Assembly (NCBI GenBank): GCA_036386655.1
Contig: DASVVG010000012.1
Coordinates: forward strand, 1-8,974
Reading direction: 5' to 3'
DNA: 8,974 nt
DNA from: JAHWJX01 sp036386655
GTDB lineage: Bacteria > Pseudomonadota > Alphaproteobacteria > Caulobacterales > Caulobacteraceae
Position numbers and translations under genes: made by a program. The notes under the pieces were generated by a model, which saw only the letters and a list, made by a program, of their open reading frames with translations, was not told where the DNA came from and did not search any database. Of this stretch, positions 1 through 7,473 are shown piece by piece. Each line of letters begins with the position of its first letter. The first letter of the stretch is position 1.

Positions 1-2
1 TC

Positions 3-74
3 GAGGTCGAGATGGAGCGCCAGACCGAGCAGCTGCGCCAGACGCTGGCCCGGGCGCCGCGGGAGCTGACCTGA
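3..74 (+). CDS. C-terminal end of a probable TelA-family (toxic anion resistance) protein, partial
   Basis: Only the last 23 codons of this gene are present, ending in TGA at 72-74; the start lies before the window. The visible tail is a charged helix rich in Glu, Gln and Arg (ERQTEQLRQTLARA at about the middle of the fragment). TelA proteins typically end in a helix of this kind, with a glutamate-rich stretch followed by LxxxL..A. The neighbour 4 bases downstream is XpaC-like, and telA and xpaC are a known gene pair in bacteria. The identification therefore rests on a short match plus context. TelA proteins are linked to tolerance of tellurite and other toxic compounds or of envelope stress, but their biochemical role is not settled. 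The other two plus-strand frames here also reach stops, but only this frame ends cleanly just before the next start codon. Confidence 0.5.
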   Translation, partial: EVEMERQTEQLRQTLARAPRELT

Positions 75-78
75 CCCG

Positions 79-690
79 ATGAAGCTGAGTTCCGGGGCCG
101 CCGCGATCGTCGCCGGGACCGTCGCGGCCCTCGTCCCGCCGATCCTGGTGCTGGGCTTCGATCAGCCGGCCGGGCTCGGGCTCGGCCTGGGCTTCGGCAT
201 CGGCGGCGCGTTGTTCGGCCTGCTCGGCCTAGGCCGCGGCTCCGGCGGCGCCGGGCGGGTGGAGGACGGCCGCAACGCCACCGCCCGCGAGCTGATCGCC
301 GAGGGGCAGGCGGCGCTCGAGCGCCTCCGCCGCACCGGCCGCGCGGTGCGCGACGAACTCATGCGCGAGGAAATCAAGCTGCTCACGATGAAGGCAGACC
401 GGGTGATCCGCGAGGCGCAGGCCGACCCCTCGACCGCGATGCAGGTCCGCCGGCTGTTCACCTTCTACCTGCCCAACGCCGCCAGCGTGGCCGAGGGCTG
501 GCGCGTGCTGGAGGACAAGCCCGAGCGGGAGCCTGAGCTCGCCGGTCAGGCGCGCGAGACCGTGGCGGCCCTCAACGACGCTTTCTCCAAGTTCGCCGAC
601 GACATGCACGAGCCGAAGCTGCAGACGCTCGACCTCGACCTGCGTGTCCTCAACAACGCGCTGAAGCAGGACCTCGAGGGGACCCGCTAG
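79..690 (+). CDS. XpaC-like membrane-anchored protein (5-bromo-4-chloroindolyl phosphate hydrolysis family)
   Basis: This is a 203-residue protein. Two hydrophobic segments lie near the N-terminus (about residues 7-27 and 31-52, the second very Gly/Leu-rich). A soluble, largely helical domain rich in Arg and Glu follows. The motif RRLFTFYLP (124-132), and the C-terminal stretch FADDMHEPKLQTLDLDLRVL (172-191), resemble the XpaC/halogen-hydrolase family (PF10112 type), where a YLP motif and a conserved acidic C-terminal helix recur. The family name comes from a colony-colour phenotype; its true activity is unknown, and no catalytic residues can be assigned here. The ATG at 79 is the first possible start after an in-frame stop at 67-69. 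It lies 4 bases after the upstream stop, so the two genes are very probably one operon. The ribosome-binding site is poor (GGGAG about 13 bases upstream), which suggests translational coupling. Assignment by pattern recognition only. Confidence 0.6.
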   Translation: MKLSSGAAAIVAGTVAALVPPILVLGFDQPAGLGLGLGFGIGGALFGLLGLGRGSGGAGRVEDGRNATARELIAEGQAALERLRRTGRAVRDELMREEIKLLTMKADRVIREAQADPSTAMQVRRLFTFYLPNAASVAEGWRVLEDKPEREPELAGQARETVAALNDAFSKFADDMHEPKLQTLDLDLRVLNNALKQDLEGTR

Positions 691-1394
691 GCCGGCGCCT
701 CGGGGCGGCGCCCGGCCCGCCGCTCGGCGCAGGCCGCACGGAATCCCGCCGCCGCGAAGGGGACGAGGTGGTCGCAGGCCGCCCTCAGGTCGTCCGATCG
801 GCACAGGCCGCCGGACAGCAGGTCGAGCCGCCCCGTCTGTCCGAGGCTCAGCGTGAGCGCCCCCGAGAGCATGTGGTAGCTCCAGTAGACGTCCTCTTCA
901 GCCGCCTCGGGCATCACCCGGTGCACCAGGCCGATCAGCCGGTGGATCACGGGGTCGAAGTAGCGGGTCATCGTCTCGCCGCCCCAGACGGGCGTGTTGT
1001 TCACCTGCGCCACCAGCGCGAAGTAGTACCGCCAGCCTTCGCCGCGGTGGGTCGACGGCTCCATCGTCGGGCGCAGGAACGCCTCCATCAGGCCTTCGAG
1101 CGTCATCGCGTCGCCCGCCTCGCGCTCGTAGCGGTCGAGCGCGTCCAGCCGCTCCTGGTTGAGGATGTCCGCGCGGCGCAGGAACACCGCGTCGAACAGG
1201 CTGCGCTTGGCGCCGAAGTAGTAGCCGATCAGCGCCACGTCGACGCCGGCCGCCTTGGCGACCTGGCGCAGCGTCACCCCGTCGAACCCGTGCAGCGCGA
1301 ACAGCTCCTCGGCCGCGTCCAGGATGGCGCCGCTGGTGTCGCCGCCCGCCTCCTTCGGCGGCCTCCCCCGCTTGCTCGTCTTGCGTTCGCCCAT
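687..1394 (-). CDS. TetR-family transcriptional regulator
   Basis: This is a 235-residue protein counted from the ATG at 1394. A TetR N-terminal DNA-binding domain spans about residues 20-66. It contains ILDAAEELFALHGFDGVTLRQVA and a helix-turn-helix ending in the hallmark YYFGAKRSLFDAV (58-70). A basic tail, KRGRPPK (8-14), precedes it and resembles an AT-hook. The C-terminal part (about 95-225) is an all-helical ligand-binding and dimerisation region; its HMLSGAL segment (174-180) recalls the TetR_C_30-like group, a weak assignment. An in-frame GTG at 1409 would add five residues, but homologues usually begin shortly before the RGRPPK tail. Neither start has a good ribosome-binding site. 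The gene is divergent from the TonB-dependent receptor and probably controls it, and itself, from the shared intergenic region. Its stop overlaps that of the XpaC-like gene by four bases. The ligand is unknown. Confidence 0.92.
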   Translation of the reverse strand: MGERKTSKRGRPPKEAGGDTSGAILDAAEELFALHGFDGVTLRQVAKAAGVDVALIGYYFGAKRSLFDAVFLRRADILNQERLDALDRYEREAGDAMTLEGLMEAFLRPTMEPSTHRGEGWRYYFALVAQVNNTPVWGGETMTRYFDPVIHRLIGLVHRVMPEAAEEDVYWSYHMLSGALTLSLGQTGRLDLLSGGLCRSDDLRAACDHLVPFAAAGFRAACAERRAGRRPEAPA

Positions 1395-1449
1395 GGTCCC
1401 CGGCGCCACACCAGCGCGACAAACTCGGCGTCCGGCCCCCCGGAACCGA

Positions 1450-1455
1450 TTGACA
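1450..1455 (+). promoter_or_regulatory. Candidate -35 element of the receptor promoter
   Basis: A perfect TTGACA lies 75 bases upstream of the receptor start, inside the divergent intergenic region. No convincing -10 hexamer follows at a spacing of 16-18 bases, so the promoter call is weak. On the opposite strand a TTGACC (1463-1468) could serve the regulator in the same way. Both overlap or adjoin the inverted repeat at 1466-1479. Confidence 0.3.
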
Positions 1456-1483
1456 CTGGCACGGTCAAGCTTCAGCTTGCCAG
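1456..1483. promoter_or_regulatory. Nested inverted repeats, candidate TetR operator
   Basis: The core is CAAGCT-TC-AGCTTG at 1466-1479, a perfect 6+6 inverted repeat with a 2-base centre. It sits within a second inverted repeat, CTGGCA (1456-1461) and TGCCAG (1478-1483), which has a different centre. TetR-family dimers usually bind palindromes of about 14-30 bases located between the regulator gene and its divergent target, and this lies immediately downstream of a TTGACA. Binding here would be expected to block the receptor promoter. The repeat is seen directly; the operator role is inference. Confidence 0.4.
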
Positions 1484-1520
1484 AAGAAAATCATCGGGCG
1501 CTGAATAACGACGCCCGCGG

Positions 1521-1525
1521 GGAGG
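1521..1525 (+). promoter_or_regulatory. Ribosome-binding site that fixes the receptor start
   Basis: GGAGG, within a GGGGAGGG run, lies 5 bases before the ATG at 1531. It favours that start over the in-frame ATG at 1543, which would be 17 bases away, and over any more upstream start in the long open frame, which would run back through the regulator gene. Confidence 0.75.
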
Positions 1526-1530
1526 GTTTG

Positions 1531-3828
1531 ATGCGAGCTTCCATGAAGGCGGCCCTGTTCGGCGGGGCTGCGATCGCCGTTCTCGGGACGTCCGTCGCCT
1601 CCGCGCAGGACGCCTCGGTGGCCCAGCCCAGCGAAGCTGCTTCGGTCGCCCAGCAGGAGGCGCAGCAGGAAGCGGACGACGTCAGCGAAGACTCCAACGT
1701 GGTGGGCGAACTCGTCGTAACGGCGCGCCGTCGCGAGGAGGCGCTCCAGGACGTGCCCGTGGCCGTGACCGCGTTCACGGCGGAGCGGCTGGAGAGCACC
1801 GGCGCTCTCGACATCACCGAGCTCACCCGCAGCACGCCCAGCCTGACGCTGCAGGCCGCGCGCGGCTCGAACTCGACGCTCATCTCCTTCATTCGCGGCG
1901 TCGGCCAGCAGGACCCGCTGTGGGGCTTCGAGCCCGGCGTCGGGCTCTACATCGACGACGTCTACATCGCGCGGCCGCAGGCCGCCGTGCTGGACATCTT
2001 CGACATCTCGCGGATCGAGGTGCTGCGGGGGCCCCAGGGCACGCTCTACGGCCGCAACACGATCGGGGGCGCCATCAAGTACGTGACCGACAAGATCGGC
2101 GCGGAGCCGGAGTTCAACCTTCGGGGCGCGTATGGCTCGTACAACCAGCGCGACGTCATCCTCTCGGGCGAGGGGCGCCTCTCGCCGATGGTGGGCGCCT
2201 CGGTCGCGGTGGCCCGCTATGTGCGCGACGGCTACGGCGAGAACCGCAACACCGGGGCCGAGCACTACAACAAGGACGTGACCGCCGCCCGCGCGAGCCT
2301 GGAGTTCACCCCCTCGGCGGACCTGTTCTTCCGCCTCTCCGGCGACTGGATCCGCGACGACTCCAATCCCCGCCACGGCTACCGCGAACTCGCGCCGAGC
2401 CCGGGCAGCGTCTACGACACCTTCGCGGGAGCCGGCGACGACAACGAGGTCGTGACGAGCGGCGTCTCCCTCTTGGGCGAGTGGTCGGTCTCCGACGCGC
2501 TGACGCTGAAGTCGATCACCGCCTATCGCAGCGGGCACACGGACGGAGTCATCGACTTCGACAACCTGCCCGCCCCGCTGCTCGACATACCGGCCGAGTA
2601 CCGGGACCACCAGTTCACGCAGGAGCTCCAGATCCTGTACGAGGGCGAACGCTGGCAGGCGGTCGGCGGCATCTTCTACCTCAACTCCACCGCGGCCGGC
2701 GCTTTCGACACGGTCATCGGCGCCGCCAACCTGACCACCCTCACCCTGGGCCACGTCGACACGCGCAGCTACGCCGTCTTCGGCGACTTCAGCTACGACG
2801 TCACCGACGCGCTGTCGCTCTCGGTGGGCGGCCGGTACACCAGTGACGAGAAGACGGGCTTCGTTTTCCGTCAGCGGTATCTGGGCATCCGCAGCCCCTA
2901 CTTCGGCAACGCGGCCGCCATCGCGTTCGAGGCGCCGCGGACCAACTACACCGACACCGAGACCTTCGAGCAGTTCACGCCGCGCCTCAGCGCCACCTAC
3001 GAGATCTCGCCCGACTTGACCGCCTACGCATCGTACGGGCGCGGCTTCAAGTCCGGCGGCTTCGACATGCGCGGAGACGCCGTAGCCTTCCCCGGCACTG
3101 TGGAGGGTTACGACCCCGAACTGGTCGACACGATCGAGCTGGGCCTGAAGGGGGCTGTCCTCGACCGGCGTCTGAACTTCGCGACGGCCGTCTTCGACAC
3201 CGCGTATCAGGACATGCAGATCACCACCCAGTTCCCGACGGCCACTCCCGGAGTGGTGGCTTCGGTGGTGGACAACGTCGGCAACGCCACGATCCGCGGC
3301 TGGGAACTGGAGAGCTCGCTGCGGGCGACCGACAACTTCGTCATCAACGCGATGCTCAGCTACATCGACGCGCAGTTCGACGAGTTCCTGGGCTACGTGC
3401 CCACGGGCCCGCTGAACACGACCTGCCCGACCCTGCCGGGTTGCGTGATCGACCTGTCGGCGGTGCGCGCATTCCAGAACACGCCGGAGTGGACGGGCTC
3501 GATCGGCTTCACGCTGGACGTGCCCCTCGTCAACGGCGGGCGGCTCTCGTTCACGCCGAACGCCGCCTATCGCGGCGCCTACCAGCTGTTCGAGGCCCCG
3601 CAGCCGATCCTCGACCAGGACGGCTACTGGTTGCTGGACGCCAGCGTGGTGTGGACGTCGCCGGACGACAAGATCCGCGTCGGCCTGCACGGCAAGAACC
3701 TCGGCGACGAGGAATACCGTGTCGGCGGCTACGACTTCAGCTCGTTCGGCGCGCTCACCGGCAACACGGTGATCGGCTTCTACGGCCCGCCGCGTACGCT
3801 GACGGCGACCATCAGCCTTCGCTTCTGA
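1531..3828 (+). CDS. TonB-dependent outer-membrane receptor
   Basis: This is a 765-residue outer-membrane active transporter. A signal peptide covers residues 1-25 (MRASMK, a hydrophobic core, then cleavage after ASA). Next come a short Ala/Gln/Glu-rich linker (26-57) and a TonB-box-like GELVVTARR (59-67), which contacts TonB for energy. The plug domain runs from about 72 to 187 and includes FIRGVG, YIDDVYI and the conserved IEVLRGPQGTLYGRNTIGGAI. The rest is a 22-strand beta-barrel with alternating hydrophobic residues, ending in the classic C-terminal aromatic strand TLTATISLRF. The length is usual for the family. The barrel contains just two cysteines (632 and 638), a likely disulphide in an external loop. 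No STN signalling domain is present, so control through an anti-sigma factor is unlikely; the divergent TetR regulator is the probable control. Substrate specificity (siderophore, plant compound, sugar or other) cannot be read from the sequence. It likely works with the MFS transporter downstream. Confidence 0.95.
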   Translation: MRASMKAALFGGAAIAVLGTSVASAQDASVAQPSEAASVAQQEAQQEADDVSEDSNVVGELVVTARRREEALQDVPVAVTAFTAERLESTGALDITELTRSTPSLTLQAARGSNSTLISFIRGVGQQDPLWGFEPGVGLYIDDVYIARPQAAVLDIFDISRIEVLRGPQGTLYGRNTIGGAIKYVTDKIGAEPEFNLRGAYGSYNQRDVILSGEGRLSPMVGASVAVARYVRDGYGENRNTGAEHYNKDVTAARASLEFTPSADLFFRLSGDWIRDDSNPRHGYRELAPSPGSVYDTFAGAGDDNEVVTSGVSLLGEWSVSDALTLKSITAYRSGHTDGVIDFDNLPAPLLDIPAEYRDHQFTQELQILYEGERWQAVGGIFYLNSTAAGAFDTVIGAANLTTLTLGHVDTRSYAVFGDFSYDVTDALSLSVGGRYTSDEKTGFVFRQRYLGIRSPYFGNAAAIAFEAPRTNYTDTETFEQFTPRLSATYEISPDLTAYASYGRGFKSGGFDMRGDAVAFPGTVEGYDPELVDTIELGLKGAVLDRRLNFATAVFDTAYQDMQITTQFPTATPGVVASVVDNVGNATIRGWELESSLRATDNFVINAMLSYIDAQFDEFLGYVPTGPLNTTCPTLPGCVIDLSAVRAFQNTPEWTGSIGFTLDVPLVNGGRLSFTPNAAYRGAYQLFEAPQPILDQDGYWLLDASVVWTSPDDKIRVGLHGKNLGDEEYRVGGYDFSSFGALTGNTVIGFYGPPRTLTATISLRF

Positions 3829-3841
3829 TCCGGAACGACGC

Positions 3842-3870
3842 CGGCCGCCGATTGGCGGCCGACGCTTTCT
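3842..3870 (+). terminator. Hairpin between receptor and MFS genes, possible weak terminator or attenuator
   Basis: An 8-base-pair GC stem (CGGCCGCC at 3842-3849 with GGCGGCCG at 3854-3861) closes on a 4-base GATT loop, 13 bases after the receptor stop. Only a short broken T-rich stretch (CTTTCT) follows, so termination is probably partial at most. It could lower MFS expression relative to the receptor, or protect the receptor message 3' end. The stem is seen directly; function is inference. Confidence 0.4.
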
Positions 3871-3907
3871 GGGGCAAGCCTGATCCGCAGCACCGCCGGG
3901 AGGCACC

Positions 3908-5206
3908 GTGACCGAAGCCGCCGCCGCTCCCGCCGCCCCGACGCGCGGCTACAGGCTCTACGTCCTGCTGCTGCTGACCCTCGTCTACACCTTCAATTTC
4001 CTCGACCGGCAGATCCTCGGGATCCTGGCGATCCCGATCAAGGCGGAGCTGAAGCTCAGCGACGGGCAGCTCGGACTGATGGGCGGCCTGGCCTTCGCGC
4101 TCGTCTATTCCACGCTCGCGGTGCCGGTGGCCTGGCTGGCCGACCGGTGGAGCCGCACCTGGATCATGACCATCGCGCTCACGATGTGGAGCGGCTTCAC
4201 CGCGCTCTGCGGCACGGCGGTGGGGTTCTGGCAGCTGTTCTTCTACCGCATGGGCGTGGGCGTGGGCGAAGCCGGCGGCGTGGCTCCGGCGTATTCGCTG
4301 ATCGCCGACTACTTCCCGCCGGAGCAGCGCGCGCGGGCGCTGGCCGCCTACTCCTTCGGCATCCCGATCGGCACGGCGGCCGGCACGCTGTTCGGCGGCC
4401 TGATCGCCGCGCAGATCGACTGGCGCACGGCGTTCGTGGTGGTCGGCCTCGCCGGCGTCATCCTGGCGCCGATCTTCAAGCTCACGGTCCGGGACCCGCA
4501 GACCCGCTCCGCCGGGCAGACGGTCAAGGCCGCCGCCGCCCAGCGCAGCGCCGACGCCCCGAGCTTCCGCCGCGTGGCGGGGACGGTGCTGCCCAAGCCC
4601 AGCTTCTGGCTGCTGTCCTTCGGCGCGGCCTGCTCATCCGTCTGCGGCTACGGCGTCGCCTTCTGGCTGCCGTCCTACTTCGCGCGGAGCTTCGGCATGA
4701 CCCTGTCCGAAACGTCCGTCTTCTATGCCGGCATCGCCTTCATCGGCGGCATGCTCGGCATCTGGGGCGGCGGCTGGCTGGCCGACCGGCTCGGCGCGAA
4801 AAGCCGCGGAGCCTATCCGCTGGTGCCGGCGATCGCCTTCCTGGTGGCCCTGCCGATCTTCTTCGTCGCCGTGAACACCGAATCCCGGCTGCTGGCCTTC
4901 CTGCTGTTCCTGGTGCCGACGGGCCTCAACCTCGCCTGGCTCGGGCCGGTGGTGACGGCGGTGCAGCACCTCGCGCCGGGGACGATGCGCTCCACCACGT
5001 CGGCCATGTTCCTGCTGATCAACAACCTGATCGGCATCGCGGGCGGCCTCTACTACTTCGGCGCCGTCTCCGATCTGCTGGCGCCCCGCTACGGGGAGGA
5101 GAGCCTTCGCTACGCCATCTACAGCGGGCTCGGCTTCTACGTGGCCGCCTCGCTGCTGCTCATCCTCGCCTCACGCACCCTGAGGCGGGACTGGGTGGAG
5201 GGCTGA
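3908..5206 (+). CDS. MFS transporter, spinster-like family
   Basis: This is a 432-residue inner-membrane secondary transporter of the major facilitator superfamily. About 12 hydrophobic helices fall into two halves joined by a hydrophilic loop (about residues 194-228). Helix 1 carries NFLDRQ (30-35), typical of the spinster-like group. Motif-A-like sequences follow helix 2 (LADRWSR, 77-83) and helix 8 (LADRLGAKSR, 291-300). Other family marks are RMGVGVGEAG (114-123), the DYFPPEQRARALA stretch (134-146) and GxxxG packing in helix 5. The start is a GTG with a strong ribosome-binding site (GGGAGG at 3898-3903, 4 bases before it). The receptor stop lies 79 bases upstream on the same strand, so the two are probably co-transcribed, though a hairpin intervenes. 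In Caulobacterales and sphingomonads such MFS genes often accompany TonB-dependent receptors in uptake or degradation loci. Direction of transport and substrate are unknown. Confidence 0.9.
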   Translation: MTEAAAAPAAPTRGYRLYVLLLLTLVYTFNFLDRQILGILAIPIKAELKLSDGQLGLMGGLAFALVYSTLAVPVAWLADRWSRTWIMTIALTMWSGFTALCGTAVGFWQLFFYRMGVGVGEAGGVAPAYSLIADYFPPEQRARALAAYSFGIPIGTAAGTLFGGLIAAQIDWRTAFVVVGLAGVILAPIFKLTVRDPQTRSAGQTVKAAAAQRSADAPSFRRVAGTVLPKPSFWLLSFGAACSSVCGYGVAFWLPSYFARSFGMTLSETSVFYAGIAFIGGMLGIWGGGWLADRLGAKSRGAYPLVPAIAFLVALPIFFVAVNTESRLLAFLLFLVPTGLNLAWLGPVVTAVQHLAPGTMRSTTSAMFLLINNLIGIAGGLYYFGAVSDLLAPRYGEESLRYAIYSGLGFYVAASLLLILASRTLRRDWVEG

Positions 5207-5216
5207 CGGCGAGCGG

Positions 5217-5245
5217 TTGCCGCTTCCGGGGGGCCTCTCTATAAG
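5217..5245 (+). promoter_or_regulatory. Probable sigma-70-type promoter of sucCD
   Basis: TTGCCG (5217-5222) is followed after 17 bases by TATAAG (5240-5245), an unusually good match to the vegetative consensus for so GC-rich a sequence. Transcription would start near 5252 and give a short leader of about 24 bases before the sucC ATG. The ribosome-binding site there is weak (GGCGCGGG at 5263-5270). The promoter would make the TCA genes independent of the transport locus upstream. Confidence 0.6.
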
Positions 5246-5275
5246 CCGCGCCACTTCCCACCGGCGCGGGTCTTC

Positions 5276-6474
<1,199 letters not shown>

Positions 6475-6475
<1 letters not shown>

Positions 6476-7362
6476 TGTCCATTCTCGTCGACAAGACCAC
6501 CAAGGTGATCACCCAGGGGATCACCGGCGCGCAGGGCACCTTCCACACCCAGCAGGCGCTGGCCTACGGCACCAAGGTCGTGGGCGGCGTGACGCCCGGG
6601 AAGGGGGGCACCACCGTTCTCGACGACGTGCCGGTGTTCGACACCGTCGCCGAGGCCGTGGAGCGCACCGGCGCCACGGCCACGCAGATCTACGTCCCGC
6701 CGCCCTTCGCCGCCGACGCGATCCTGGAGGCCATCGACGCTCAGGTGCCCCTGATCGTCTGCATCACCGAAGGTATTCCGGTGATGGACATGGTCAAGGT
6801 GAAGCGCGCGCTGTGCGGGTCGAAGTCCCGCCTGATCGGGCCGAACTGCCCCGGCGTGCTGACGCCGGACGAGTGCAAGATCGGCATCATGCCGGGCAAC
6901 ATCTTCTCCAAGGGCTCGGTGGGCGTGGTCTCCCGCTCCGGCACCCTGACCTACGAGGCGGTGTTCCAGACGACCAACGCGGGTCTCGGCCAGACGACGG
7001 CGGTCGGCATCGGAGGCGACCCCGTGAAGGGCACCGAGTTTATCGACGTGCTGGAGATGTTCCTGGCGGACGACGCCACCCAGTCGATCATCATGATCGG
7101 CGAGATCGGCGGCACCGCCGAGGAGGACGCCTCCCAGTTCATCGCCGACGAGAGAAAGCGCGGCCGCTCGAAGCCCATGGTCGGCTTCATCGCCGGCGTC
7201 ACCGCGCCTCCGGGCCGCCGCATGGGTCACGCCGGCGCGATCATCTCCGGCGGCAAGGGCGGCGCGGGCGACAAGACGGCCGCGATGGAGGCGGCGGGCA
7301 TCCGCGTGTCGCCGTCTCCAGCGGCGCTCGGCGAAACGCTGGCGCAGGTGCTGAAGGGCTGA
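6475..7362 (+). CDS. sucD: Succinyl-CoA synthetase (ADP/GDP-forming), alpha subunit
   Basis: This 295-residue protein is the subunit that binds CoA and carries the phosphohistidine intermediate of succinyl-CoA synthetase. The N-terminal Rossmann-type CoA-binding domain (about 1-125) opens with MSILVDKTTKVITQGITGAQG and includes the VGGVTPGKGG loop (36-45). The ligase domain follows, with IGPNCPG (121-127), SRSGTLTYE (153-161) and GIGGDP (178-183). GHAGAII (251-257) carries His252, which matches the active-site histidine of the family. The start is a GTG that overlaps the sucC stop (TAGTG), an arrangement that favours translational coupling, and is supported by a GGAAGG site 7 bases upstream. 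The length is usual for the family. It forms a complex with SucC, and the next gene, sucA, belongs to the preceding step of the cycle. Confidence 0.98.
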
Positions 7363-7369
7363 TTTCCCT

Positions 7370-7392
7370 CAGGGTTGCGTATCGCAACCCTG
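7370..7392. repeat. 23-base perfect inverted repeat between sucD and sucA (terminator-like hairpin or operator)
   Basis: The left arm CAGGGTTGCG (7370-7379) and its exact complement (7383-7392) are separated by TAT, giving a 10-base-pair stem only 7 bases after the sucD stop. It is followed by TTGTGG rather than a T tract, so it is not a canonical intrinsic terminator. It could stabilise the sucCD message, cause partial termination, or be a protein-binding site. Its right arm abuts a possible -35 element for sucA. The repeat is certain; its role is open. Confidence 0.6.
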
Positions 7393-7424
7393 TTGTGGCC
7401 TTTCCCCTCCGGAGCGACTATCTA
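7393..7424 (+). promoter_or_regulatory. Weak candidate promoter of sucA
   Basis: TTGTGG (7393-7398) is followed by the only AT-containing stretch of the gap, ACTATCTAG (7417-7425), which could supply a degenerate -10 at a spacing of about 18-20 bases. The match is poor, and sucA may instead be read through from the sucC promoter. If real, the palindrome at 7370-7392 would sit directly against its -35. Confidence 0.25.
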
Positions 7425-7473
7425 GACGGAGCGGTTCGCTCCTCCCGTTTCCCGGACCGCCTCGGATCACGAC

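Noticed and set aside
768..1508. Plus-strand open frame of 246 codons through the regulator gene
   Set aside because: It overlaps the well-supported TetR gene on the other strand, and its product is rich in Arg, His, Val and Gln with no recognisable family.
1255..1530. N-terminal extension of the receptor back to 1255
   Set aside because: The frame is open, but it overlaps the regulator gene and lacks a signal peptide. A clear signal peptide and a strong ribosome-binding site mark 1531 as the start.
1395..1530. Small RNA gene or riboswitch in the longest intergenic gap
   Set aside because: Apart from the inverted repeats and -35-like hexamers I see no conserved aptamer-like fold, no terminator and no plausible small reading frame.
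1465..3906. Very long open frame (about 813 codons) on the minus strand opposite the receptor gene
   Set aside because: It mirrors the receptor's GC-rich codons. The translation is Arg/Val/Gly/Asp-rich with no recognisable domain, while the plus strand encodes an unmistakable TonB-dependent receptor.
5211..5225. Small hairpin AGCGG-TTG-CCGCT after the MFS stop, as a terminator
   Set aside because: The stem is only 5-6 pairs with no T tract, and it overlaps the -35 element of the better-supported sucC promoter. Such short GC stems are common by chance in this composition.
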